Below are positions 1 to 7,896 of a DNA stretch of 64,000 nucleotides, one piece after another. Within the stretch, counting starts at the first letter, position 1. Every line of letters begins with the position of its first letter. Origin of the DNA: Bradyrhizobium sp. LTSP885 (GTDB lineage: Bacteria > Pseudomonadota > Alphaproteobacteria > Rhizobiales > Xanthobacteraceae); NCBI RefSeq assembly GCF_000938305.1, contig NZ_JYMT01000018.1:1-64000 (forward strand). Direction: 5' to 3'. A model generated the notes under the pieces. That model did no database searches, was not told the origin of the DNA, and worked only from the letters and a program-made list of their open reading frames with translations. Both the position numbers and the translations under genes were made by a program.

Positions 1-139
1 TTACGTCTGGGAGGCTCGCGCAGATGTCGTTGGAGAGCGAGGCTGGCTCTGCGCAGACGCGCGATTGTGGGCTGGGGAATGATGGCTTGGAGCAGGGAGG
101 CGATGAGCTGACGGAGCAGGCGCCATGCTGCAGGTCTGG

Positions 140-1243
140 TTAGGCGGCTTCGGCCAAGCGGGGAGAGTCCTCGAGTTCGTCGACAAGCGGCTCGAGCAGA
201 AGAATGATCAGCAGGTGAGCGAGGATATGGGGTCTGGCAGACCGCTCGTCAGTTCCTGGAGGTCCTTTCAAGCCAATCAGGCTCTTCAGCCGCTTGAAGC
301 CGAGTTCGATCCGCCATCGCAGCCGGTAAAGGGCAAGCAGATCAGCGGTTGTGAAGTCCTCGGGCTTGAGCGAGGTCACCAGGATCACCCAATCCGCAGC
401 ATCAAGCGTTTGCCTGGAGAGACGATGGCCTCCCTTCTGAGCCGTCCTGCGTGCCTTGCGCCGTGCAGCCTGAGCCGCATCTGCAGGTTTCTTGACGGCA
501 ACCAAACGCACAGCAAGCGGTGCTCCACCAGACTTGCGTTTTACCCAGATCGGCCGGTCGATGATGCCGCGTGCCGCGGCCTTGCGCAGTTCGGCGACGA
601 GATCGATCAGATTGCCTTTGCGATCCAGCCAACAAGCGCTCTTCCAGCCCGAGCGGATCACGAAGTCCGCACCGGCCTCGACCAGATACGCCATGCGCTC
701 CGGCTGCAGATAGGCGCGGTCGGCAAGACGGATCTCGCCGGCAATCAGCGGGATCCGGTCCAGCGTCTCGCCCGCGCGTTCGTCGGTCAGCTCGAAGTGA
801 CCAAAACGTTCTTGCGGAAGATCGAACGCACTGTGGATGCGCCACACCGCATTCTTCTGCCTGCCGCCGGTTCCAGCTTTTGGGACCGTCGTGGCGTCAA
901 CGATGCGGATCAGTCGACCGCGGCTTGCCTTCGGCGCACCGCTCGCAAGTGCCCGGCCTATCAGCTGTGCAAGCCAATCCCCGGACTGACGCAGCCGGTA
1001 TAACAGAGCCACGTTGGAGATATCGACAAGGCCCACCGAAGTCGCCCATGCCGCCGTCAACCGCAGACCTCTCGTGCCCAGGCAATACGCAAGGATCAGC
1101 CGCAGCAGATCGACTGCATTGCTGATCTCGCGCGGGCGAACAAACGCCTTCGTCTCCCGCGCGCCAGCCTCCAGAGCCTCAGCTCCGCCCAGCCGCGAAA
1201 CAACACGCGCCCAGTCTTCGTTCACAAGCGATTCGTTTCTCAT
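140..1243 (-). CDS. IS4-family transposase
   Basis: DDE transposase of the IS4 family (367 aa), expected to cut and paste its own insertion sequence. The three acidic catalytic positions are visible: Asp in IVDATTV (about residue 114), Asp in LADRAYL (about residue 174), and Glu in YRLRWRIELGFKRLK near residue 310. The last motif fits the IS4 signature Y-(2)-R-(3)-E-(6)-K exactly. The reading frame is intact from ATG to TAA, so the enzyme may be active. The gene lies opposite the genes to its right and just upstream of what looks like a truncated gene tail. The assignment to IS4 is firm; the subgroup is not determined. Confidence 0.93.
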   Translation of the reverse strand: MRNESLVNEDWARVVSRLGGAEALEAGARETKAFVRPREISNAVDLLRLILAYCLGTRGLRLTAAWATSVGLVDISNVALLYRLRQSGDWLAQLIGRALASGAPKASRGRLIRIVDATTVPKAGTGGRQKNAVWRIHSAFDLPQERFGHFELTDERAGETLDRIPLIAGEIRLADRAYLQPERMAYLVEAGADFVIRSGWKSACWLDRKGNLIDLVAELRKAAARGIIDRPIWVKRKSGGAPLAVRLVAVKKPADAAQAARRKARRTAQKGGHRLSRQTLDAADWVILVTSLKPEDFTTADLLALYRLRWRIELGFKRLKSLIGLKGPPGTDERSARPHILAHLLIILLLEPLVDELEDSPRLAEAA

Positions 1244-1290
1244 CTCTTCTTGGAATCACACGTAAATCCAACGCGCAAATCCTATTTTAG
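140..1290 (-). mobile_element. IS4-type insertion sequence, ends not fully resolved
   Basis: The transposase gene implies an insertion element. The right end is inferred near 1280-1300, because an open frame that joins the next gene by a stop/start overlap is closed by a TAG at 1288-1290, as if foreign DNA began there. I could not find a matching inverted copy of the right end within positions 1-139. The left end is therefore either degenerate or outside the window, and no target duplication could be scored. Positions 1-139 hold nothing I can assign. Confidence 0.5.
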
Positions 1291-1407
1291 CGCCTATGGG
1301 CGCAGGCCGGGACGACGGATGGTGGCTGCGCCCTGTTTGACATCTTCGCGGCGAGCGCATCCACTGCGACGCGACCGTACTTCGATCACGTCAAAGAGGC
1401 GACATGA
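1291..1407 (+). pseudogene. C-terminal remnant of a gene cut by the insertion element
   Basis: An open frame of 38 codons without its own start runs from just after the TAG at 1288 to a TGA at 1405-1407. That TGA overlaps the ATG of the next gene (ATGA). It encodes a plausible protein C-terminus (ending FDHVKEAT). The overlap is the usual sign of two translationally coupled operon genes, so this looks like the tail of an upstream operon member separated from its promoter and body by the IS. The protein family could not be recognised from so short a piece. A chance open frame is possible. Confidence 0.45.
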
Positions 1408-2153
1408 CCAACACCGTCGAAGCCCCCGACCGCGGCTATCGTTTCATGCCCGGCGTCAGCCAGTATTCCTGCGGCATCAGTGCGCTTCCCGGTTTTGCCA
1501 TCGAGCGGGTCAGGTTCTTTGAGCCGGTGCCGCTGAAAGCGGGTTTTGCCAGCATTGCGGAGATACTCAAGGCTGCGGGGCGTCCGCTCACGGCCTTCGG
1601 CGCCTGCGAATTGCGCTCGCCGGCGCCATTCACCGAGGAGGGCTTCAAGGCGTTCAACGACATCTACATCAAGACATTGATCGAATGGGCCGTGATGCGG
1701 GACGGCGTCAATCCGGTGGCGCGCAGCAATGTCTGTCCGAAGATCGATCCGCCCAAGGAGCCGTGCTTTCACGCCTTCTCGTACACGGTGCCGGCGAAGG
1801 ACGCGCCCACAAGCTTCGTCGTGGCCGGCAGCGGAGAATCGGTCGAGGGCAAGGCCAATTACCGCGACCACATCGTTGCATTCGGCGACACCAGCCCGGC
1901 CGGCATGCTGGCGAAGGCGAAATCGGTGCTGGACGAGATGGAACGCCGGATGAGCGCATTCGGCGGGACGTGGAAGGACACCACCGCAGTGCAACTCTAC
2001 ACCGTGCACGACGCCTATCCGGTGCTCGAAAGCGAACTCGGTCGCCGCGGCGTGTTCCGCAACGGCCTGACCTGGCATTTCGACCGGCCGCCGGTGGTCG
2101 GGCTCGACTACGAGATGGATTGCCGGCGCGTGCATCGCGAGCGTGTGGTCTGA
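1404..2153 (+). CDS. CnbZ-like 2-aminomuconate-type deaminase (RidA-like superfamily)
   Basis: A 249-aa soluble protein resembling the CnbZ group, whose namesake deaminates 2-amino-5-chloromuconate in chloronitrobenzene breakdown. Recognition rests on recalled family features: the opening YRFMPGVSQYSCG, the block FGACELRSPAPFT, SNVCPKIDPP, and the ending PPVVGLDYEMDCR. The length fits. No signal peptide is seen, so it should be cytoplasmic. ATG is preceded by a GAGG motif and overlaps the stop of the upstream fragment, so the gene was probably second or later in an operon now interrupted by the IS. The real substrate here is unknown; any enamine or imine deamination is possible. Confidence 0.6.
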   Translation: MTNTVEAPDRGYRFMPGVSQYSCGISALPGFAIERVRFFEPVPLKAGFASIAEILKAAGRPLTAFGACELRSPAPFTEEGFKAFNDIYIKTLIEWAVMRDGVNPVARSNVCPKIDPPKEPCFHAFSYTVPAKDAPTSFVVAGSGESVEGKANYRDHIVAFGDTSPAGMLAKAKSVLDEMERRMSAFGGTWKDTTAVQLYTVHDAYPVLESELGRRGVFRNGLTWHFDRPPVVGLDYEMDCRRVHRERVV

Positions 2154-2255
2154 TGCATCAAAAACGCGTGTGGGTGCACGCGGAAGCGTGCGGCCTTTCT
2201 TGACAGCGGTCGCGTCAACCGTTTCCCTCTCCAAACGATGAATGAGGCTGGGTGA

Positions 2256-3854
2256 ATGCCGGTGCAGAACGGACCTGTGATCAAGCGGCGAGACCTGCTC
2301 GCGCTGATCGGTACCATCGCCGGGAGTTCGGCGATGTATCATGCGATGACGAGCCTCGGCTTCACATCCGAATCCGCCTACAAGGGGCCGCTCAAGCTCG
2401 CGGGCGATCCGAAAGGCGCCTCCGTGCTGATCCTCGGCGCGGGGCTTGCGGGCATGACGGCGGCGCTGGAACTGCGCAAGGCCGGCTACAAGGTCCAGGT
2501 CCTCGAATTCAACAGCCGCCCGGGGGGCCGCAACTGGACGATCCGCGGCGGCGACAGTTTTACCGAGCTCGGCGGCTTCAAGCAAAATTGCGAGTTCGAG
2601 CAGGGGCTCTACATCAATCCGGGCCCGTGGCGGATTCCCTATCATCACCGCGCACTGCTCGATTATTGTAGACGGCTCAATGTCGTGCTGGAACCCTTCA
2701 TCCAGCTCAACCACAACGCCTATCTGCACGCGGGTCGCGCGTTCGACGGCAAACCGCAGCGGATCCGCAGCATCAAGGCGGATTTCCAGGGTCAGGTGTC
2801 GGAGCTGCTCGCCAAGGTCACCCAGCAAGGCAAGCTCGACGAAACGGTCACCAAGGAAGATCAGGAGATCCTGCTGCAGTCGCTGCGCGCCTGGGGCGCG
2901 CTCGATCGCGATTACAAATACAATGCCAATCTCGGCTCCGCAGAGTTCCGGGGGTATGCCCGCGATCCCGGCGGCGGGCTGACCGCCGATCCGCTGCCGA
3001 GCGATCCGATCCCGCTGTCGGCGATCCTGCGTTCGCAGGTGTGGCGCTATCTGCAGGCCTTTTCCCGCTACAATGTCCAGACCACCATGTTCCAGCCGGT
3101 CGGCGGCATGGACATGATCGGCAAGGCGTTTGCACGCGAGGTAGGCGATCTCATCCGCTACAACGCCAAGGTGACACAGATCCAGCAGAACGGGTCCGGC
3201 GTCACCGTGAGCTATGTCGACACGACCAATCCATCCGCTGTGCAGCAGGCCACCGCCGACTGGTGCGTCTGCACCATCCCGCTGCCGATCCTGAGCCAGT
3301 TGCCGCTGGACGTCAGCGCGCCGATGCGGAATGCGATCGAGTCCTTGCCCTATGCCGCCTCGGTGAAGATCGGGTTGCAATTCAAGCGCCGCTTCTGGGA
3401 GGAGGACGAGGCGATCTATGGCGGGATCAGCTTCACTGACCTGCCGATCCGGCAGATCGCCTATCCGAACTACGGCTTCAACCGCGCCGGCCGCGGTATC
3501 CTGCTCGGCGCCTATCTGTTCGAGGGCGCCAATGCCTACGAATTCACGGCGATGACGCCGGCCGAGCGCGTCGCCAGTGCCGTCGAGTTCGGTGCCAAGA
3601 TCCATCCGCAATACAAAGCTGAGTTCGAGACCGGCGTTGCGGTGGCCTGGCATCGCGTGCCGTTCACGCTCGGCTGCGCCGGCGAATGGACGGAGGCCGG
3701 GCGCGCGCAGCATTACCGCAATCTCTGCCAGATTGATGGCCGCATCGTGCTGGCGGGCGAGCATGCCTCCGACCTGCCGGCGTGGCAGGAGGGCGCGATC
3801 CTGTCCTCGCTCGACGCCATCACGCGGCTGCACGAACGCGTGGTGAAGACATGA
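2256..3854 (+). CDS. Tat-exported flavin amine oxidase / dehydrogenase
   Basis: FAD-dependent amine oxidase family protein of 532 aa. The N-terminus carries a twin-arginine-like segment (IKRRDLLALIGTIAG), indicating folded export to the periplasm. The dinucleotide-binding fold follows at about residues 58-90 (VLILGAGLAGMTAALELRKAG, then an acidic residue and SRPGGR). The C-terminus has the usual second FAD contact (GRIVLAGEHASDLPAWQEGAILSS). Family members oxidise primary or secondary amines to imines. The stop overlaps the start of a cytochrome c gene, which suggests that electrons go to cytochrome c rather than to oxygen. An exported RidA-like protein follows, which fits removal of reactive imines. 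The substrate is not identifiable from sequence. Confidence 0.85.
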   Translation: MPVQNGPVIKRRDLLALIGTIAGSSAMYHAMTSLGFTSESAYKGPLKLAGDPKGASVLILGAGLAGMTAALELRKAGYKVQVLEFNSRPGGRNWTIRGGDSFTELGGFKQNCEFEQGLYINPGPWRIPYHHRALLDYCRRLNVVLEPFIQLNHNAYLHAGRAFDGKPQRIRSIKADFQGQVSELLAKVTQQGKLDETVTKEDQEILLQSLRAWGALDRDYKYNANLGSAEFRGYARDPGGGLTADPLPSDPIPLSAILRSQVWRYLQAFSRYNVQTTMFQPVGGMDMIGKAFAREVGDLIRYNAKVTQIQQNGSGVTVSYVDTTNPSAVQQATADWCVCTIPLPILSQLPLDVSAPMRNAIESLPYAASVKIGLQFKRRFWEEDEAIYGGISFTDLPIRQIAYPNYGFNRAGRGILLGAYLFEGANAYEFTAMTPAERVASAVEFGAKIHPQYKAEFETGVAVAWHRVPFTLGCAGEWTEAGRAQHYRNLCQIDGRIVLAGEHASDLPAWQEGAILSSLDAITRLHERVVKT

Positions 3855-4258
3855 TGACGCGAGCCAGCATATCGGCGGTTGCCGCACTGACGCTGCTGTC
3901 AGCGACCGCAGCGACCGGACAGGACAATGCGAGCCGCCGCACCTTCAGTTCCGGCTACCGCTTCGTGGAAATGACCGGTGAGGAACTGTTCGCCAATGTC
4001 TGCCAAGGCTGCCACATGCCTGACGCGACCGGGGCGACCGGCGCGGGGACGTATCCGTCGCTGGCCGGCAACAAGACCCTCGAGGCCGGTAGCTACCCGA
4101 TCTTCCTCATCGTCAACGGCCGCCGCGGCATGCCGGCGTTCGGCGACATGATGAACGATGGCCAGGTCGCCGCCGTTGTGAATTATGTGCGGACGCATTT
4201 TGGCAACGACTTTCAGGACGCGGTGACGGCCAAGGACGTCCAGGACGCCCGCCACTAG
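3851..4258 (+). CDS. periplasmic c-type cytochrome
   Basis: A small mono-haem class I cytochrome c of 135 aa. The start ATG at 3851 overlaps the TGA of the amine oxidase (ATGATG), so either of two adjacent ATGs may be used. A signal peptide (hydrophobic stretch ending near TAATGQ) precedes one CXXCH haem site (CQGCH). The distal Met ligand is probably in RRGMPAFGD. Translational coupling to the flavoprotein suggests that it is the dedicated electron acceptor of that enzyme, as in nicotine- and pseudooxynicotine-oxidising members of the family. That role is inferred from context. Confidence 0.88.
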   Translation: MMTRASISAVAALTLLSATAATGQDNASRRTFSSGYRFVEMTGEELFANVCQGCHMPDATGATGAGTYPSLAGNKTLEAGSYPIFLIVNGRRGMPAFGDMMNDGQVAAVVNYVRTHFGNDFQDAVTAKDVQDARH

Positions 4259-4303
4259 AGCATGATCCGGAAAAGTCTGAAGCTTTTTCCGAAAGATCAT
4301 GGT
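4259..4303. repeat. intergenic palindrome (GCATGATCCGGAAAA type)
   Basis: An imperfect inverted repeat begins at the stop of the cytochrome gene. The left arm GCATGATCCGGAAAA is mirrored by TTTTTCCGAAAGATCATG around a short centre containing GTCTGAAGC. This sequence style is common between genes in Bradyrhizobium and other Rhizobiales. It could fold in the mRNA between the cytochrome and RidA genes, but no T-run follows, so a strong terminator is unlikely. Confidence 0.7.
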
Positions 4304-4325
4304 CAGACACATCGAGGGGGAAATC

Positions 4326-4826
4326 ATGAAACTCGCAAACATCGTACTTGGGGCCGCACTGTCGGCCGTGGCGACCGCGGCCTGTGCGGACGTGATCCGC
4401 CATCCGCTTCCCAACTCGACCTTCCCGATCGCGCAGGCGGTGACCGTCACCGGCAACGCCACCACCATTTATGTCAGCGGCCAGGTGCCGCCTGTTATCA
4501 ACAAGGATGCCGATCCGGCGAGCCCGCAGGCCTATGGCGACACCAGGACCCAGACCGTCGGCGCGCTCACCCGCATCAAGGGCATTCTGGAAGGCCAGGG
4601 GCTCGGCATCGGCGACGTCGTCAAGATGCAGGTCTTCCTGGTGCACAACGCGTCGGCGCCGATGGATTTCAAGGCCTTCATGGAGGGCTACACCCAGTTC
4701 TTCGGCGGCAGCCAGCCGAACCTGCCGGCGCGCTCGGTGGTCGGCGTCGCCGCGCTCGCCAATCCCGGATTCCTGGTCGAGATCGAGGTGGTCGCGGCCA
4801 AGGACACGAATAAGGATGCCAAATAA
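4326..4826 (+). CDS. exported RidA (YjgF/Rid) family protein
   Basis: A Rid-family domain of about 130 aa follows a clear Sec signal peptide (MKLANIVLGAALSAVATAACA). The ATG at 4326 is preferred because GAGGGGG lies just before it; an ATG nine codons earlier lacks this. Rid proteins hydrolyse enamines and imines. The conserved trimer-core regions can be seen (TIYVSGQVPP near the N-terminus, and the C-terminal PARSVVGVAALANPGFLVEIEVVA), although the usual Arg of the RidA active site is not obvious (the end reads VEIEVVA). Most Rid proteins are cytoplasmic; an exported one next to an exported amine oxidase suggests periplasmic imine handling. Confidence 0.85.
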   Translation: MKLANIVLGAALSAVATAACADVIRHPLPNSTFPIAQAVTVTGNATTIYVSGQVPPVINKDADPASPQAYGDTRTQTVGALTRIKGILEGQGLGIGDVVKMQVFLVHNASAPMDFKAFMEGYTQFFGGSQPNLPARSVVGVAALANPGFLVEIEVVAAKDTNKDAK

Positions 4827-4943
4827 CGCGTGTGAAACAGCGGAGCTTGTGCGCGCAAATTGAAGGTCTCGCCGTCTTGCCAAAGCAGGTGCCGCCTGTT
4901 CTGAATTCGATCGGACGAAGTCATGGAATTTTGGGAGAGCAGG

Positions 4944-6362
4944 ATGTCGCACAAAGCCCGAAGGACGTATCGATCGCTGCTGCTGTCGGCGGTGTTTGGT
5001 CCGGTGCTGCTGGCCACGGGCGCTGCGGCGGAGGGGCTGACCGAGCAACAGCAGTTCGCGCGTAGCATCTATCAGGAGCTGGTCGAGATCAACACGACCA
5101 CCGCGACCGGCGATACGCAGAAGGCGGCGGAGGCGATGGGAGCGCGGTTGCGCGCGGCCGGCTTCTCCGACGAAGACGTCCACGTGTTCTCGCCGACGCC
5201 GCACAAGGGTGATCTGGTGGCACGGCTGCACGGCTCCGGCGCGCGCAAGCCGATCCTGCTGGTCGCCCATATCGACGTCGTGCCGGCTCTCCGCGAGGAC
5301 TGGTCGTTCGATCCGTTCAAGCTCACCGAGCAGGACGGCTATTTCTACGGCCGTGGCTCTAGCGACGACAAATTCATGGCCGCCTCCTTCGTCACCAACC
5401 TGATCCGCTACAAGAAGGAAGGCTACACGCCCGACCGCGACATCATCGTGGCGCTGGAGACCGACGAGGAGACGGGGGATTCCAATGCCGTCGGTATCCA
5501 GTGGCTGATCAAGAACCACCGCGACCTGATCGACGCCGAGTTCGCCTTGAACGAAGGCGGCGGCGTCGGCCTGAAGAACGGCAAGGCGATCCGCAACAGC
5601 GTGCAAACCAGCGAGAAGGTCTCGACCGGCTACAAGCTCACGGTGAAGGACCGCGGCGGCCACTCGTCGCTGCCGCGCAAGGACAATGCGATCTACCGCC
5701 TCGCCGAAGGTCTGGTGCGCCTCTCCAACTACGACTTCCCGCTCAATCTCAACGAGACGACGCGGCTCTATTTCGCCAAAACCGCCGAGGTCGAGAGCAA
5801 GCAGAACGCCGACGATATCCGCGCCATCCTGGCGCCGCAGCCGGATCCGGCCGCGCTGGCGCGGTTATCTGCGTATCCCGGCTACAACGCCCAGCTCCGC
5901 ACCACCTGCGTCGCGACCATGCTGCAAGGTGGCCACGCTCTCAATGCGCTGCCGCAGGTTGCGACCGCGGGGGTGAATTGCCGGGTCCTGCCCGGCGAGT
6001 CGATCGAGGGTGTTCAGGCCCAGATCGAGCGCGTGCTCGCCGACAAGCAGATCGAGGTGAGCGGGGGCTCGGCCAAGCCAAGCCCACCGTCGCCGCTGAA
6101 CGAGGAGATCATGGGATCGATCGAAAAGCTGTCGAAGGAATTCTGGCCTGATGCCGCGGTCGTCCCGGTCATGAGCACCGGCGCGACCGACGGCCTGTTT
6201 CTGCGCAATGCGGGGATTCCGACCTACGGTCATTCCGGGCTCGGCTCCGACGTCGACGACAACAGGAACCATGGCAAGGACGAGCGCGTGCTGGTGAAGT
6301 CGTTCTACGAAGGGCAGGAGTACCTCTACCGCCTGGTCAAGATGCTGGCTGGCGGGAAGTGA
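4944..6362 (+). CDS. exported M20-family metallohydrolase (dipeptidase/deacylase type)
   Basis: A two-zinc M20/M25/M40 hydrolase of 472 aa. ATG 4944 has GGGAG upstream and begins a Sec signal peptide ending near ATGAAAEG; an ATG seven codons upstream is less likely. Metal and catalytic motifs are present: AHIDVVP (His ligand and Asp), the bridging Asp in GRGSSDDK, the Glu pair in ALETDEETG, and a late His in YGHSGLGSDV. The lid-domain motif GGHSSLPRK is intact. Such enzymes cleave amide bonds in peptides or N-acyl amino acids, here probably in the periplasm. The stop overlaps the following aspartate dehydrogenase start (TGATG), suggesting a shared transcript. Confidence 0.88.
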   Translation: MSHKARRTYRSLLLSAVFGPVLLATGAAAEGLTEQQQFARSIYQELVEINTTTATGDTQKAAEAMGARLRAAGFSDEDVHVFSPTPHKGDLVARLHGSGARKPILLVAHIDVVPALREDWSFDPFKLTEQDGYFYGRGSSDDKFMAASFVTNLIRYKKEGYTPDRDIIVALETDEETGDSNAVGIQWLIKNHRDLIDAEFALNEGGGVGLKNGKAIRNSVQTSEKVSTGYKLTVKDRGGHSSLPRKDNAIYRLAEGLVRLSNYDFPLNLNETTRLYFAKTAEVESKQNADDIRAILAPQPDPAALARLSAYPGYNAQLRTTCVATMLQGGHALNALPQVATAGVNCRVLPGESIEGVQAQIERVLADKQIEVSGGSAKPSPPSPLNEEIMGSIEKLSKEFWPDAAVVPVMSTGATDGLFLRNAGIPTYGHSGLGSDVDDNRNHGKDERVLVKSFYEGQEYLYRLVKMLAGGK

Positions 6363-7180
6363 TGGCAGAGCGAAGCACAAAGACGCGTGTCGCGGTGGCT
6401 GGCCTCGGCGCGATCGGCACCGACGTCGTCAAGGCACTCGATCAGGGTATCGAGGGCCTGACGCTGGTCGCGGTGTCGGCGAACAACCCGGAGAAGCATC
6501 GCGGCTGGGTCGCGGGCCTCAGATCGGCGCCTGACATCGTGCCGATCGAACAACTCGCCGAGGTCGCCGACATCGTGGTCGAATGCGCGCCGAGCAAGGT
6601 GGTTCGCTCGATCGTGGCGCCGGTGGTCGAGCGCGGCAAGACCGCAATCGTGCTCAGCGTCGGCGCGCTGTTGCAGAATATGGACCTCATCGATCTCGCC
6701 AAGGCGCATGGCGGCCAGATCATCGTGCCGACCGGCGCGCTGATCGGGCTCGATGCCGTCACCGCGGCCGCTGAAGGGACGATCCATTCGGCGAGGCTGG
6801 TGACGCGCAAGCCGGTCGCAGGGCTGCTCGGCGCTCCGCATCTGGTCGAGAACAACATCCAGATCGATGGGATCACCGAGCCGCTGCGGATATTCGAAGG
6901 CAGCGCGCGCGACGCCGCAAAGGGCTTTCCGGCCAATCTCAATGTCGCGGTCGCGCTATCGCTTGCCGGCATCGGACCCGACCGCACCCGGGTCGAGATC
7001 TGGGCCGACCCGACGGTGACGCGCAACACCCACCGCATCGAGGTCGATTCCGATTCGGCGCGCTTCACGATGACGATCGAGAACATCCCCTCGGAGAACC
7101 CGAAGACCGGTCGCATCACCGCGCTGTCGGTGATCGCCTGCCTGCGCAAGCTGCGCGCCAGCTTGCGCATCGGAACGTAA
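6362..7180 (+). CDS. L-aspartate dehydrogenase (NadX family)
   Basis: NAD(P)-dependent aspartate dehydrogenase of 272 aa, which makes iminoaspartate or oxaloacetate plus ammonia from L-aspartate. The Rossmann motif VAVAGLGAIGTDV is at the N-terminus. The family block FPANLNVAVALSLAGIG, the ADP motif EIWADPTVTRNTHRIEV with the probable catalytic His, and ENIPSENPKTG near the end are all typical. The start ATG at 6362 overlaps the previous stop; a GTG one codon earlier is an alternative. In some bacteria NadX feeds iminoaspartate to NAD synthesis. The nicotinamidase gene five bases downstream makes an NAD-related role attractive, but amino-acid catabolism is equally possible. Confidence 0.85.
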   Translation: MAERSTKTRVAVAGLGAIGTDVVKALDQGIEGLTLVAVSANNPEKHRGWVAGLRSAPDIVPIEQLAEVADIVVECAPSKVVRSIVAPVVERGKTAIVLSVGALLQNMDLIDLAKAHGGQIIVPTGALIGLDAVTAAAEGTIHSARLVTRKPVAGLLGAPHLVENNIQIDGITEPLRIFEGSARDAAKGFPANLNVAVALSLAGIGPDRTRVEIWADPTVTRNTHRIEVDSDSARFTMTIENIPSENPKTGRITALSVIACLRKLRASLRIGT

Positions 7181-7185
7181 GGGCG

Positions 7186-7806
7186 ATGAAGATCCTGCCG
7201 GACGATCTCTTGCTGATCATCGATGTGCAGAACGACTTCTGTCCCGGCGGTGCGCTGGCGGTCGCCGACGGCGATGCCGTGGTGCCGGTCGTCAACCGGC
7301 TGGCGGAGCGGTTCGACCATGTCGTGTTGACCCAGGACTGGCATCCGGCGGGCCACAGCTCGTTTGCGACCTCGCATCCGGGCGCCGCGCCGTTTTCCTC
7401 CATCACGATGCCCTACGGCCCGCAGACGCTGTGGCCAGACCATTGCATCCAGGGCACCCTTGGCGCCGCGTTTCACCCGCAGCTCGCAACCGACAAGGCC
7501 GAACTTGTGATCCGCAAGGGATTCCGCGCGGCGATCGATTCCTATTCGGCGTTCTTCGAGAATGATCAGGCCACGCCGACTGGTCTGGCGGGCTATCTTC
7601 GGGAGCGCGGCCTGAAGCGCATCGTCATGGCGGGTCTCGCGACCGATTACTGCGTGCAGTATTCGGCGCTCGATGCGCGGCGGCTCGGCTTCGAGACCGC
7701 GGTCGTGATGGCCGGTTGCCGCGCCATCGATCTCGCCGGCTCGCTCGCAACAGCCACCGCGGCCATGACGGAGGCCGGCGTCGCGCTGATCGACGACATC
7801 GCCTGA
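7186..7806 (+). CDS. pncA: nicotinamidase / pyrazinamidase PncA
   Basis: Cysteine hydrolase of 206 aa converting nicotinamide to nicotinate for NAD salvage. The catalytic triad is visible: Asp13 in IIDVQNDF, Lys in LVIRKGF and Cys in ATDYCVQYSA. The metal-binding set lies in QDWHPAGHSSF. WPDHCIQGT is a further family block. Length fits the family. The gene sits five bases after an aspartate dehydrogenase gene and ends the plus-strand run that begins at 1.4 kb. Confidence 0.93.
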   Translation: MKILPDDLLLIIDVQNDFCPGGALAVADGDAVVPVVNRLAERFDHVVLTQDWHPAGHSSFATSHPGAAPFSSITMPYGPQTLWPDHCIQGTLGAAFHPQLATDKAELVIRKGFRAAIDSYSAFFENDQATPTGLAGYLRERGLKRIVMAGLATDYCVQYSALDARRLGFETAVVMAGCRAIDLAGSLATATAAMTEAGVALIDDIA

Positions 7807-7896
7807 GAAGGGCTTGGTTAGGGGCAAAAACCGTTGTTATGACTGGCCTTTTGCTTTAATCCCCAGCCGTTGACGGTCATTCGCAGCGGAGACTTC

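Noticed and set aside
1..139. Left inverted repeat of the IS4-type element
   Set aside because: No segment inversely matches the sequence near 1280-1300; the end is probably outside the window.
1386..3887. Very long open frame on the minus strand opposite the CnbZ-like and amine oxidase genes
   Set aside because: It is the GC-rich antisense shadow of two genes with clear family motifs; its own translation is Arg/His/Asp-rich without domain character.
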